Assembly (NCBI GenBank): GCA_002686675.1
Contig: NYYF01000022.1
Coordinates: 18,293-29,049 of the forward strand
DNA from: Fidelibacterota bacterium
GTDB lineage: Bacteria > Marinisomatota > Marinisomatia > Marinisomatales > UBA8229
Direction of reading: 5' to 3'
Length of the DNA: 10,757 bases
This document shows positions 1 through 7,274 of this stretch, one piece after another. The notes beneath the pieces were generated by a model. The model searched no databases, had not been told where the DNA came from, and worked only from the letters and a program-made list of their open reading frames with translations. Within the stretch, counting starts at the first letter, position 1. Each line of letters starts with the position of its first letter. A program made the translations under genes and the position numbers.

Positions 1-3
1 ACA

Positions 4-1341
4 ATGCTGATTCAGAATATATCAGGTGTACGGGGTCTAGTTGGAACCCATTTAACTCCCCGAAAAGCAAGACGATATGCAGAAGCGGTACACTTCCTTC
101 AACCAAATGGAGTGATTATTGTTGGACGTGATAGCCGTCCATCAGGGCATGAAATAATCATGGGAATTGTTGACAAGTTAATTCAATTGGGAAGAGATGT
201 AATTGATTGTGGCATTGTTCCAACTCCCACCATCCAATTTTTAGTTGGCAAGACAGATTCTGCCGGGGGAATTATAGTGACAGCAAGCCACAATCCAATT
301 GAATGGAATGGTTTGAAATTTGTCCGTGAAGACGGTATCTTTTTGTATCCTAAGGAATGTGAAGAGCTGTTTTCCTTTGTAGATGATCATTTGAAAAAGG
401 AGCCATCCCAAGCAAACGGAATGTATTGGAAAGATAAAAATTCAATTCAAAAACATATAATCCATACTGTTAGTTTGAACTGTATTAATATAAATAGAAT
501 TCGTCGTCGCAAATTTAAGGTTGTAATAGATGCAGTAAACGGGGCCGGTTCGGTAGCCTTGCCGGCTATGTTAGAGGCACTTGGTTGTGATGTGGTGCCT
601 TTAAACTGTGAACCTTCCGGTGAATTTACCCGGGGAACGGAACCCTTACCAGAAAATCTAACTGACCTCTGTCAATCCGTTATCGCCAACAGTGCGGATG
701 TAGGTTTTGCTGTGGACCCAGACGCCGACCGCCTGGCTGTTGTTTCTGAGAAGGGTGTGCCATTGGGAGAGGAATATACATTGGTGCTGGCTGCAGAAGG
801 ATATATGAAAAAAATGGGTACATCCGAAACATTTGTTGTGAATCTTTCAACCAGCATGGCATTGGAAAAAACAGCAGAAAAGTACAAATGCAGGGTGGAA
901 AGAACTCCTGTGGGAGAAATCAATGTTGTAGAAAAGATGATTGAATTGAAAGCCAAATTTGGAGGAGAAGGGAACGGCGGTGTAATCCTGAAAGAAGCAC
1001 ACCTGGGACGGGATTCCCTTGTTGGGGTTACTATGGTCTTGAATCGGATGGCACAGAATAAAAAACCTTTGAGTGAGATTTATTCGGCGTTGCCTCAGTT
1101 TAAAATAGTTAAAGATAAAATAAACTTGGACGATATGGATGTAGAATCCGTTCTAAAAAATGTGAGGGAGAAATACAGTGATGTTGAAACGAATGACAAG
1201 GATGGGTTGAAATTTACCTGGGATGATCGCTGGGTTCACTTGCGGAAATCCAACACAGAACCCATTTTACGTATCTATGCTGAAGCGCCTAATAATTCTG
1301 AAGCCCTAAACCTTGTAGAAAGTGTAAAATCTATACTGTAA
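4..1341 (+). CDS. glmM: Phosphoglucosamine mutase-like alpha-D-phosphohexomutase
   Basis: This enzyme moves a phosphate between the C1 and C6 hydroxyls of a hexose phosphate. The likely reaction is glucosamine 6-phosphate to glucosamine 1-phosphate, for UDP-GlcNAc synthesis in the cytoplasm. All four family signatures are visible in order: the phosphoserine loop TASHNP (S95), the Mg-binding loop DPDADR (238-243), the sugar-specificity loop GEGNGG (321-326), and the C-terminal phosphate-binding RKSNTEP (414-420). GEGNGG and SNTEP are typical of the archaeal and Bacteroidetes-like GlmM group rather than E. coli GlmM. The 445 residues are a normal length. The start gives the family-like N-terminus (LIQNISGVRGLVG), but only three bases precede it, so its ribosome binding site cannot be judged. 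deoC starts 29 bases downstream. Members of this superfamily can also be phosphomannomutases, phosphoglucomutases or, in Thermococcus, phosphopentomutase, so the substrate is not certain. Confidence 0.85.
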   Translation: MLIQNISGVRGLVGTHLTPRKARRYAEAVHFLQPNGVIIVGRDSRPSGHEIIMGIVDKLIQLGRDVIDCGIVPTPTIQFLVGKTDSAGGIIVTASHNPIEWNGLKFVREDGIFLYPKECEELFSFVDDHLKKEPSQANGMYWKDKNSIQKHIIHTVSLNCININRIRRRKFKVVIDAVNGAGSVALPAMLEALGCDVVPLNCEPSGEFTRGTEPLPENLTDLCQSVIANSADVGFAVDPDADRLAVVSEKGVPLGEEYTLVLAAEGYMKKMGTSETFVVNLSTSMALEKTAEKYKCRVERTPVGEINVVEKMIELKAKFGGEGNGGVILKEAHLGRDSLVGVTMVLNRMAQNKKPLSEIYSALPQFKIVKDKINLDDMDVESVLKNVREKYSDVETNDKDGLKFTWDDRWVHLRKSNTEPILRIYAEAPNNSEALNLVESVKSIL

Positions 1342-1370
1342 CAAGAACAGTAAACGGAAGACATGTTATA

Positions 1371-2264
1371 ATGAACTACCATCCTCAAGTCCACCCAATT
1401 GATCAGGTAGGTGTAGGAGAGAGAGCCTCCCGATTATTTTCCCGAAGTATAAAAAAAGAATCTAAAATTAAGGCTTTGAAATTGGTTTTAAGCATGATTG
1501 ACCTGACTACCCTTGAAGGTAAGGATTCTCCGGGAAAAGTAAAGCAGCTCTGTTACAAGGCGGTTCATCTGCACGACCAGTTTCCAAAACTTCCCCAGGT
1601 TGCTGCAGTATGTGTATATCCTAGCATGGTGAAAGTAGCTAAAAAAGCATTGAAAGGAAGTTCAATTAACATAGCATCTGTTGCCACGGCATTTCCCAGT
1701 GGAATGACCACCTTAGAAACGAAGCTTGAAGAAGTAAAATCCGTTGTAGGTGCAGGTGCCAATGAAGTGGACATGGTAATTTCCAGGGGACGATTTTTAC
1801 AAGGAGATTATTCTTATGTTTTTGATGAGGTAGCTAAGGTAAAAAAAACATGTGGTTCAGCTCATCTAAAAGTAATTTTGGAAACGGGAGAATTGGTTAC
1901 AATGGACAATGTGAGAAAGGCAAGTGATTTGGTTATGGAAGCGGGAGCAGATTTTATCAAAACATCAACAGGAAAAGTAAAGCCAGCTGCCACACCGTCT
2001 GTGGTACTAGTCATGCTGGAAGCCATTCGGGATTATTATAAAAGGACAGGAAGAATGGTCGGGATGAAACCAGCGGGGGGAATCAGTACTGCGAAACTTG
2101 CCATCCAATATCTGGTTATGGTGAGGGAAACTCTTGGGGAGGGATGGATAACTGCAGACAGATTTCGGTTTGGAGCCAGTTCTTTGGCGAATGATGTTTT
2201 GATGCAAATTGTCAAACAGTCGACAGGTGTTTATCAATCAATCAATTATTATTCTATTGATTAG
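1371..2264 (+). CDS. deoC: Deoxyribose-phosphate aldolase, long eukaryote-like form
   Basis: This class I aldolase reversibly cleaves 2-deoxy-D-ribose 5-phosphate to glyceraldehyde 3-phosphate and acetaldehyde, the last step of deoxynucleoside breakdown. The TIM-barrel signatures are intact: EVDMVI with D134 (equivalent to E. coli D102), DFIKTSTGK with Schiff-base lysine K197, and KPAGGI with K233 of the proton relay. FRFGASSL (265-272) is the C-terminal phosphate-binding strand. At 297 residues it is longer than the roughly 250-residue E. coli enzyme. Its N-terminal section with IDLTTLEG (43-50) and LCYKA (60-64), and its C-terminal tail, resemble human DERA as I recall it. A GGAAG at 1356-1360 is a possible, rather distant Shine-Dalgarno site. 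The aldehyde dehydrogenase that follows 12 bases later is suited to removing the acetaldehyde product. Confidence 0.93.
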   Translation: MNYHPQVHPIDQVGVGERASRLFSRSIKKESKIKALKLVLSMIDLTTLEGKDSPGKVKQLCYKAVHLHDQFPKLPQVAAVCVYPSMVKVAKKALKGSSINIASVATAFPSGMTTLETKLEEVKSVVGAGANEVDMVISRGRFLQGDYSYVFDEVAKVKKTCGSAHLKVILETGELVTMDNVRKASDLVMEAGADFIKTSTGKVKPAATPSVVLVMLEAIRDYYKRTGRMVGMKPAGGISTAKLAIQYLVMVRETLGEGWITADRFRFGASSLANDVLMQIVKQSTGVYQSINYYSID

Positions 2265-2276
2265 AGAATAAAACAA

Positions 2277-3743
2277 ATGAATAAAACAAAGATATTAAAG
2301 TTTGATACGAACTGGTCATACAGTCCTGCGCCTGAAAGCACAGATCACATAGAGCTGAAAGATCGGTATGGATTATTCATTGACGGAAACTTTACCTCAT
2401 CAAAAGGGGGCAATTATTTTGATACAATTAATCCTGCCAATGAGGAGAAACTTTCTGAAGTTTCGGAAGCCAATGAGAAAGATGTGGATAAGGCTGTTAA
2501 GGCAGCTCAGCAATCCTATGAAAAAGTGTGGTCAAAAATGAATCCCTCTGAACGGGGGAAATATATTTTTCGTATTGCACGTTTAATTCAGGAACGGGCG
2601 CGGGAGTTTGCAGTGATTGAATCTATGGATGGAGGTAAGCCAATCAGGGAGTCCCGGGATGTGGATGTTCCGCTGGCAGCAGCGCATTTTTTTTATTATG
2701 CAGGTTGGGCAGATAAGCTGGATTATGCTTTTCCAGGCCGCAGCACAAAATCGTTGGGAGTTGTCGGGCAAATAATTCCCTGGAATTTTCCTTTGTTGAT
2801 GGCAGCATGGAAAATTGCGCCAGCCCTAGCTACAGGTAATACGGTAGTTTTGAAACCGGCAGAAACCACACCTCTCACTGCATTGAAACTTGCAGAGGTA
2901 ATTCGAGAGGCAGATTTACCTCCGGGTGTTGTGAATATTATAACCGGGGGCAGTAAAACAGGTCAACTGCTGGTGCAGAATCCTCGTGTGAATAAAGTGG
3001 CATTTACTGGATCCACTGAGGTCGGGAAATATATTATGAAAGCAGTGGCGGGGTCTGGGAAAAAGTACACTCTTGAACTGGGCGGAAAAGCAGCCAATAT
3101 TATTTTTGAGGATGCGGCTTTAGACCAAGCTGTAGAAGGTATTATCAATGCTATCTTTTTTAATCAAGGGCATGTATGCTGTGCCGGTTCCCGGCTCTAT
3201 GTGCAGGAAAGTGTGGCAATGGAAGTCCTTAGTAAACTGAAAGATAGGATGGAAACTTTAGTGATTGGAGATCCGCTAGATAAAAATACAGATATTGGTG
3301 CGATTAATTCCAGGATGCAGCTGGAAAAAATATGTAGATATGTGGATATCGGCAAAAAAGAAGGGGGATTGATTTACCAACCATCTTGTAAGCTGCCGAG
3401 GAAGGGTTTTTGGCATGCTCCCACTCTTTTTACTGATGTTTCCCAATCCCATCGTATTGTTCAGGAAGAAATTTTCGGACCTATATTGGCTATTCAAACT
3501 TTCCGTACAGTGGATGAAGCAGTTACAAAAGCAAATAATACCCCTTTTGGTCTCTCTGGCGGTGTGTGGACAGATAAGGGTTCAAAACTATTCAAAGTAA
3601 CAAGAGAAATTCGGGCAGGAGTTATTTGGGCAAATACGTTTAATAAATTTGATCCAGGGTCTCCTTTTGGTGGATATAAGGAAAGTGGCATGGGTAGAGA
3701 AGGTGGTGTTGAAGGACTCCATTCATATGTTAAATTGGTCTAA
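2277..3743 (+). CDS. Aldehyde dehydrogenase, catalytically complete
   Basis: This NAD(P)-dependent dehydrogenase oxidises an aldehyde to its acid. The context points to acetaldehyde released by DeoC becoming acetate, though the substrate is inferred. Visible landmarks are PWNFP with the oxyanion-hole asparagine N170, the cofactor-binding KPAE (K193, E196), FTGSTEVG (243-250), the general base E267 in LELGGK, the nucleophile C301 in GHVCCAG, EEIFGP (E398) and PFGGYKESGMGRE near the C-terminus. The 488 residues match the usual ALDH length. The active-site signature normally reads G-[QE]-x-C, and here the Q/E is a histidine (H299). There is no clear Shine-Dalgarno sequence before the ATG, only a weak AGAGA. 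The next gene, a half-length paralogue, begins 15 bases after the stop. The pair may correspond to the two domains of ALDH16. Confidence 0.92.
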   Translation: MNKTKILKFDTNWSYSPAPESTDHIELKDRYGLFIDGNFTSSKGGNYFDTINPANEEKLSEVSEANEKDVDKAVKAAQQSYEKVWSKMNPSERGKYIFRIARLIQERAREFAVIESMDGGKPIRESRDVDVPLAAAHFFYYAGWADKLDYAFPGRSTKSLGVVGQIIPWNFPLLMAAWKIAPALATGNTVVLKPAETTPLTALKLAEVIREADLPPGVVNIITGGSKTGQLLVQNPRVNKVAFTGSTEVGKYIMKAVAGSGKKYTLELGGKAANIIFEDAALDQAVEGIINAIFFNQGHVCCAGSRLYVQESVAMEVLSKLKDRMETLVIGDPLDKNTDIGAINSRMQLEKICRYVDIGKKEGGLIYQPSCKLPRKGFWHAPTLFTDVSQSHRIVQEEIFGPILAIQTFRTVDEAVTKANNTPFGLSGGVWTDKGSKLFKVTREIRAGVIWANTFNKFDPGSPFGGYKESGMGREGGVEGLHSYVKLV

Positions 3744-3751
3744 AGGGGGAG
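3743..3751 (+). promoter_or_regulatory. Strong ribosome binding site of the half-ALDH gene
   Basis: A purine run, AAGGGGGAG, ends seven bases before the ATG at 3759. It begins on the last base of the upstream ALDH stop codon. It is one of the two clearest Shine-Dalgarno sequences in the window, and it fixes the start of the short paralogue. This suggests the truncated gene is actively translated rather than being debris. Confidence 0.7.
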
Positions 3752-3758
3752 TTGAAAA

Positions 3759-4622
3759 ATGAGCAAACGATTAGGCATTCGTAAAACGTATAAAATGTAT
3801 ATAAATGGGAAATTCCCCAGAACGGAATCTGGGAGATACTATAAATGGATTGATGAGAAAAAAACTGCAATCATGAACATGTGTCGTGGATCCAGGAAGG
3901 ATTTCCGAAATGCAGTTGTGGCAGCTAGAAAGGCTTTTGAGAGCTGGTCCAGCCGAACTGCTTATAACCGGGGTCAGATTTTATATCGAATTGGCGAGAT
4001 ACTTGAAGGGCGTCGTGACCAATTCATTGGCGAACTGATACTTCAAGGTTTAACTAAAAGAGCTGCAGAGAAAGAGATTACACAAACCATAGACAGATTT
4101 ATTTACTATGCTGGATGGGCGGATAAATATCAGCAGGTATTCAGCCGGGTAAACCCAGTCTCCATGCCCTATTTTAATTTTACGGTTCCGGAGGCCACTG
4201 GTGTTGTGGCTGTCTGTGCACCTGAAGAATCCTCTTTGTTGGGGTTTGTCTCTGTGCTTGTACCCGTAATTGCAGGTGGAAATACCTGTGTGATTTTAGC
4301 TTCTCAATCACGGCCTCTTTGTTCTATCTCCTTTGCGGAGATTTTGCATTCTTCCGATGTTCCCGATGGTGTGGTGAATATTCTCACAGGTTTACGGACT
4401 GAATTGCTTGAACATTTTTCATCGCATATGGATGTAAACTCCATGATTTATTGTGGAAAGAATCTTCAGGAAATCAAAATGGTGGAAGAAAATGCCGCCC
4501 TTAATGTAAAACGTGCTGTTATTTACAAAAATGAGGGTTGGTCTAAAAAAACATCTCAGGGGCCGTATTATATATTAGAAACCCAGGAAATGAAGACAAC
4601 TTGGCATCCCGTCGGGATGTAA
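3759..4622 (+). CDS. Half-length ALDH paralogue without catalytic residues (ALDH16 second-domain-like)
   Basis: This is a non-catalytic aldehyde-dehydrogenase-fold protein, probably structural or regulatory. Its first 250 residues parallel the preceding ALDH: YINGKF (14-19) against FIDGNF, a helix with RGQILYRIGEIL (71-82), FIYYAGWADK (114-123) against FFYYAGWADK, and VPDGVVNILTG (201-211) against LPPGVVNIITG. Key residues are lost. PWNFP is replaced by PEESS (155-159), so the oxyanion asparagine is E157. The cofactor lysine and glutamate of KPAE become L180 and Q183. The protein ends at WHPVGM, with no GxxC nucleophile or EEIFGP half. Only 29 bases separate it from the next gene, so no remnant of the missing half exists. 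The frame is open throughout and the ribosome binding site is strong, which argues against a decaying pseudogene. Together with the upstream 488-residue ALDH it has about the size of two-domain ALDH16. Its function as a partner subunit is inference. Confidence 0.75.
   Translation: MSKRLGIRKTYKMYINGKFPRTESGRYYKWIDEKKTAIMNMCRGSRKDFRNAVVAARKAFESWSSRTAYNRGQILYRIGEILEGRRDQFIGELILQGLTKRAAEKEITQTIDRFIYYAGWADKYQQVFSRVNPVSMPYFNFTVPEATGVVAVCAPEESSLLGFVSVLVPVIAGGNTCVILASQSRPLCSISFAEILHSSDVPDGVVNILTGLRTELLEHFSSHMDVNSMIYCGKNLQEIKMVEENAALNVKRAVIYKNEGWSKKTSQGPYYILETQEMKTTWHPVGM
4605..4619 (+). terminator. GC-rich hairpin at the end of the half-ALDH gene, weak terminator candidate
   Basis: CATCCC (4605-4610) and GGGATG (4614-4619) are perfect inverted repeats with a three-base GTC loop. 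They cover the last five sense codons, and a short CCTTTTCC stretch follows the stop. The loop is tight and the stem is only six pairs. The T-run is poor, so factor-independent termination would be weak. The position, between the aldehyde block and rlmD, is right for an operon boundary. The repeat could also be a by-product of encoding HPVGM. Confidence 0.35.
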
Positions 4623-4651
4623 CCTTTTCCTGATATTTACTAAACTATTCA

Positions 4652-6064
4652 ATGCCAGATTCTAACTTTGTTAAAAAAGGTGCAGAGCTTACACTCAAAA
4701 TTGAGTCGCTGGCTTTCGGAGGTCGGGGGCTTGCACGATATAATGATTTTGTTGTTTTTGTAAAGAATGCAATCCCCGGACAAACAGTAAAAACATTAGT
4801 CTATCGGAAAAAGCAGGGGTATGCTGAAGCACGTGTTATTGAAGTGTTAGAAGATTCTCCTAATGCAGTGCAACCACCTTGCACGCATTTTGGTGTATGT
4901 GGTGGATGCAAAACTCAAAATTTAATATATAAAGAACAACTGAATCAAAAAGCCCATCAGGTTGAAGATATTTTTCGCCGTCTTGGAAGATATCCTAAAT
5001 TTGAACTTGACGAAGTGATCCCGGCAGAAAATGTGTATCATTACAGGAATAAAATGGAATTTACCTTTTCACCCAATCGCTGGTTGTTGTCTGATGAACC
5101 CGAAGATACTCAAAAATCTATTGCTTTGGGACTTCATATCCCCGGTCGATTTGATAAAATTCTAAATATTAAGGAATGCCACATTCAACCTGAAATTGGA
5201 AACCGTATTCTGAATAAGGCTCAGAAGATATGCCGCGTCCATCCAGAATTGGCCCCTTTTGATCCTAAAACACATAGCGGGTTTTTACGTCATCTTATGT
5301 TGCGTTTTGGTGTGCGAACTCATCAGGTGATGGTGAATATTGTAACTGCCTATGAAGATATGGATAAACTTTCCCCCTTGGTAGATGGACTCCTGAATGA
5401 TATTTCTGAAATCACATCCATGGTAAACAATGTGAATACACGAAAAGCTGACTCTGCTTTTGGTGAATATGAAATTTTACTCTATGGCCAGCCAACTGTT
5501 AAAGAGAACATAGGTAATTTCACCATTGATATTTCTGCCAATTCATTTTTTCAAACCAATACCATTCAGGGAGAAAATCTCTATGAACAAATTGTTGAAG
5601 CTGCCCGACTTTCCGGCGAAGAAATTGTCTATGATTTATATTGTGGTATTGGTTCTATTTCTTTGTATTTAGCTCCCCATGCGAAAAAGGTTTATGGATT
5701 TGAAGTAATCCGATCTTCTTTGGAGGATGCAGAAAAAAATGCAGAAAAAAATGGTGTTTCTAATGTTTGGTTTTTCAAGGCCAACCTGGATACATACTTT
5801 AAAAAAGGCCAACTACCAAAAAAAGTTCCAAAACCAAATGTAGTAATCGTAGATCCTCCAAGAGCAGGTATGCATCCTCATTTGACTCATTATTTACCAA
5901 AGCTTGAAGCTGATAAGATTGTTTATGTTTCTTGTAACCCAACGACACAGGCACGAGATTCAAGGATATTAACGGAAAACGGATATACAATTCGTCGTTC
6001 TATTATGGTGGATATGTTTCCCCACACTCCTCATATTGAAATGGTGACATTGTTTGAAAAATAG
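4652..6064 (+). CDS. rlmD: 23S rRNA (uracil-5-)-methyltransferase, RlmD/RumA family
   Basis: This enzyme uses S-adenosylmethionine to make 5-methyluridine in 23S rRNA (U1939 in E. coli RlmD). An N-terminal TRAM RNA-binding domain covers roughly residues 6-66. Cysteines C77, C83, C86 and C176 match the spacing of the 4Fe-4S ligands of E. coli RumA (C-x5-C-x2-C plus a distant fourth). The methyltransferase core shows SFFQTN (298-303), the SAM-binding DLYCGIGS (328-335), VDPPRAG (400-406), the nucleophile C428 in VSCNP, and the base E463 in HIEMV near the end. The 470 residues are normal for the family. No Shine-Dalgarno sequence is seen before the ATG. The gene lies 29 bases after the aldehyde block and 81 bases before the channel gene, and has no evident functional link to either. 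RlmC or another TrmA-family specificity cannot be excluded. Confidence 0.9.
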   Translation: MPDSNFVKKGAELTLKIESLAFGGRGLARYNDFVVFVKNAIPGQTVKTLVYRKKQGYAEARVIEVLEDSPNAVQPPCTHFGVCGGCKTQNLIYKEQLNQKAHQVEDIFRRLGRYPKFELDEVIPAENVYHYRNKMEFTFSPNRWLLSDEPEDTQKSIALGLHIPGRFDKILNIKECHIQPEIGNRILNKAQKICRVHPELAPFDPKTHSGFLRHLMLRFGVRTHQVMVNIVTAYEDMDKLSPLVDGLLNDISEITSMVNNVNTRKADSAFGEYEILLYGQPTVKENIGNFTIDISANSFFQTNTIQGENLYEQIVEAARLSGEEIVYDLYCGIGSISLYLAPHAKKVYGFEVIRSSLEDAEKNAEKNGVSNVWFFKANLDTYFKKGQLPKKVPKPNVVIVDPPRAGMHPHLTHYLPKLEADKIVYVSCNPTTQARDSRILTENGYTIRRSIMVDMFPHTPHIEMVTLFEK

Positions 6065-6110
6065 CATTTTTGTATCGAATTAATATTTTTAATCTTTCCA
6101 ATTTCTCTCA

Positions 6111-6116
6111 TATAAT
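6111..6116 (+). promoter_or_regulatory. Possible -10 box (TATAAT) upstream of the channel gene
   Basis: A perfect TATAAT lies in the AT-rich 81-base gap, the longest non-coding stretch in the window. A transcript starting about seven bases downstream would give a leader of only about 20 bases before the ATG at 6146. I see no convincing -35 hexamer at 16-18 bases spacing. In an AT-rich gap this match could be chance. Confidence 0.3.
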
Positions 6117-6145
6117 TTTTCATATGAAAACCTTAACTTCAGCTT

Positions 6146-7267
6146 ATGCAACTGTGGTTTAGAACATTACTTCGCAACAGTTTTTTTCAAGTTGGTATTG
6201 GTATTCTTATTATAATGGTTTTTGGTGGAATAGTATTAAAACTGTTGGAAACTGGAGATATTACTAAAGGGGAGAATCCTTTTTGGTGGGCAATCGTCAC
6301 CATGACTACAGTAGGATATGGTGATTTTGCACCTACAACAACTGGTGGAAGGTTATTTTCTATAGTTGTAATGTTTGGCGGGATATCTCTGATTTCACTA
6401 TTGACAGCAACGATTTCGTCTATATTTGTAGCAAAGAAAATTCGGGAGGGTAAAGGTTTGGAAAAAATCGATTTAACAAATCATGTGGTTTTATGTGGTT
6501 GGAATAGAAATGGGAGAAAGATTATACGAACCATTGATAATTTAGCCCATGGAGAGAAAGAGATTGTGTTGATAAATGATTTGAGCGAAGAAAATATCAC
6601 TGCGTTAAAGTCCCGGTTCCGACAACTCAACCTCCATTTTGTGTCGGGTGATTTTACAAGAGAAAACATTCTTGAAAAAGCCAGTGTCAGGGATTCACAA
6701 ACGGTGGTCGTAATTCCAAATGAGACAGATTCAACGTTGAGCAGTCCCGATGAAAAAACCATTTTTGCTACGATGACTATAAAAAGCATTGACCCGAATA
6801 TTCGTGTTGTGGCTTATCTAATGGATAAGGAGAACCTTACCCACATGAAACGGACAAATGTTGACGAGGTTGTAGTGAGCGATGACTTTGGGGCATATAT
6901 GATAGCTTCACATGTAATTGAAACAGGGGTGCCCCAGACTGTATCACACTTATTGGATGAAACAGCTTCATCAAGGTTTGTATGTCGGGAAATTCCTGAA
7001 GATTTCATCGGGAGACCTTTTTCAGCTTTATCCGACCATTTTCGTAATGAGAATGGCGTGATACTAGTGGGTGTATTCTCCGTAGAGGAAAACCTTGGAA
7101 TTAATTCAATCTTATCAGCGGATTCCTCATCTCTAGATGCATTTATTGAACACAAATTAAAGGAGGGAGGGATATCTCTCCAAGAGGCGGAAAAGGTTAG
7201 CACAGTAATAAATCCGCATGAAGAATATTTAATTGGTGACGGTGAACAAGCCGTCGTGATTTCTTGA
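6146..7267 (+). CDS. Two-helix potassium channel with RCK (TrkA-N/TrkA-C) regulatory domain, MthK-like
   Basis: This is an inner-membrane, ligand-gated potassium channel. TM1 lies at about residues 14-35, a pore helix at about 45-55, and the K+ selectivity filter TVGYGD at 55-60. TM2 follows at about 70-96. Next comes a cytoplasmic RCK domain beginning VVLCGWNRNGRKI (114-126), where CGW replaces the usual GxGxxG nucleotide loop as in MthK. TrkA-like segments follow (HFVSGDFTRENILEKA, 164-179), and a TrkA-C-like lobe covers about 275-335. The regulatory ligand is unknown. The positions of the MthK Ca-binding glutamates E210 and E212 appear to be Y224 and M226 in my by-eye alignment. No Shine-Dalgarno sequence precedes the ATG. 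A 12-codon reading frame (6124-6162) overlaps the start in another frame and is probably chance. The next gene starts seven bases after the stop, so the two are likely co-translated. Confidence 0.9.
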   Translation: MQLWFRTLLRNSFFQVGIGILIIMVFGGIVLKLLETGDITKGENPFWWAIVTMTTVGYGDFAPTTTGGRLFSIVVMFGGISLISLLTATISSIFVAKKIREGKGLEKIDLTNHVVLCGWNRNGRKIIRTIDNLAHGEKEIVLINDLSEENITALKSRFRQLNLHFVSGDFTRENILEKASVRDSQTVVVIPNETDSTLSSPDEKTIFATMTIKSIDPNIRVVAYLMDKENLTHMKRTNVDEVVVSDDFGAYMIASHVIETGVPQTVSHLLDETASSRFVCREIPEDFIGRPFSALSDHFRNENGVILVGVFSVEENLGINSILSADSSSLDAFIEHKLKEGGISLQEAEKVSTVINPHEEYLIGDGEQAVVIS

Positions 7268-7270
7268 GGA
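7265..7270 (+). promoter_or_regulatory. Ribosome binding site overlapping the channel stop codon
   Basis: TGAGGA includes the TGA stop of the channel gene and sits four bases before the ATG at 7275. A ribosome terminating on the channel gene would therefore be placed on the start of the cyclic-nucleotide-binding gene, a classic arrangement for translational coupling. Confidence 0.65.
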
Positions 7271-7274
7271 TAAT

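Noticed and set aside
1367..1372. TATAAT overlapping the deoC start codon
   Set aside because: A -10 box here would start transcription inside deoC, and there is no -35 partner. It is likely chance in AT-rich DNA.
2233..2262. ATCA tandem repeat and AATCAAT/ATTGATT inverted repeat at the end of deoC
   Set aside because: It is short, AT-rich and within coding sequence. The stem has seven weak pairs and a nine-base loop, so no function can be argued.
3759..4651. Frameshift or broken C-terminal half of the second ALDH
   Set aside because: rlmD begins 29 bases after the stop, and no plus-strand frame there encodes the missing ALDH half. The gene is short by design or by clean deletion, not by a frameshift in this window.
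6057..6071. AAAAAT/ATTTTT inverted repeat at the rlmD stop
   Set aside because: The stem is only A-T pairs with a three-base loop, too weak to call a terminator.
6124..6162. 12-codon reading frame (MKTLTSAYATVV) overlapping the channel start
   Set aside because: It has no Shine-Dalgarno sequence, no regulatory codon pattern and only chance-level length. A leader peptide cannot be supported.
6814..7203. 129-codon open frame on the minus strand
   Set aside because: It lies wholly antisense to the conserved RCK part of the channel gene, has no recognisable domain or ribosome binding site, and is best explained as a shadow of that gene.
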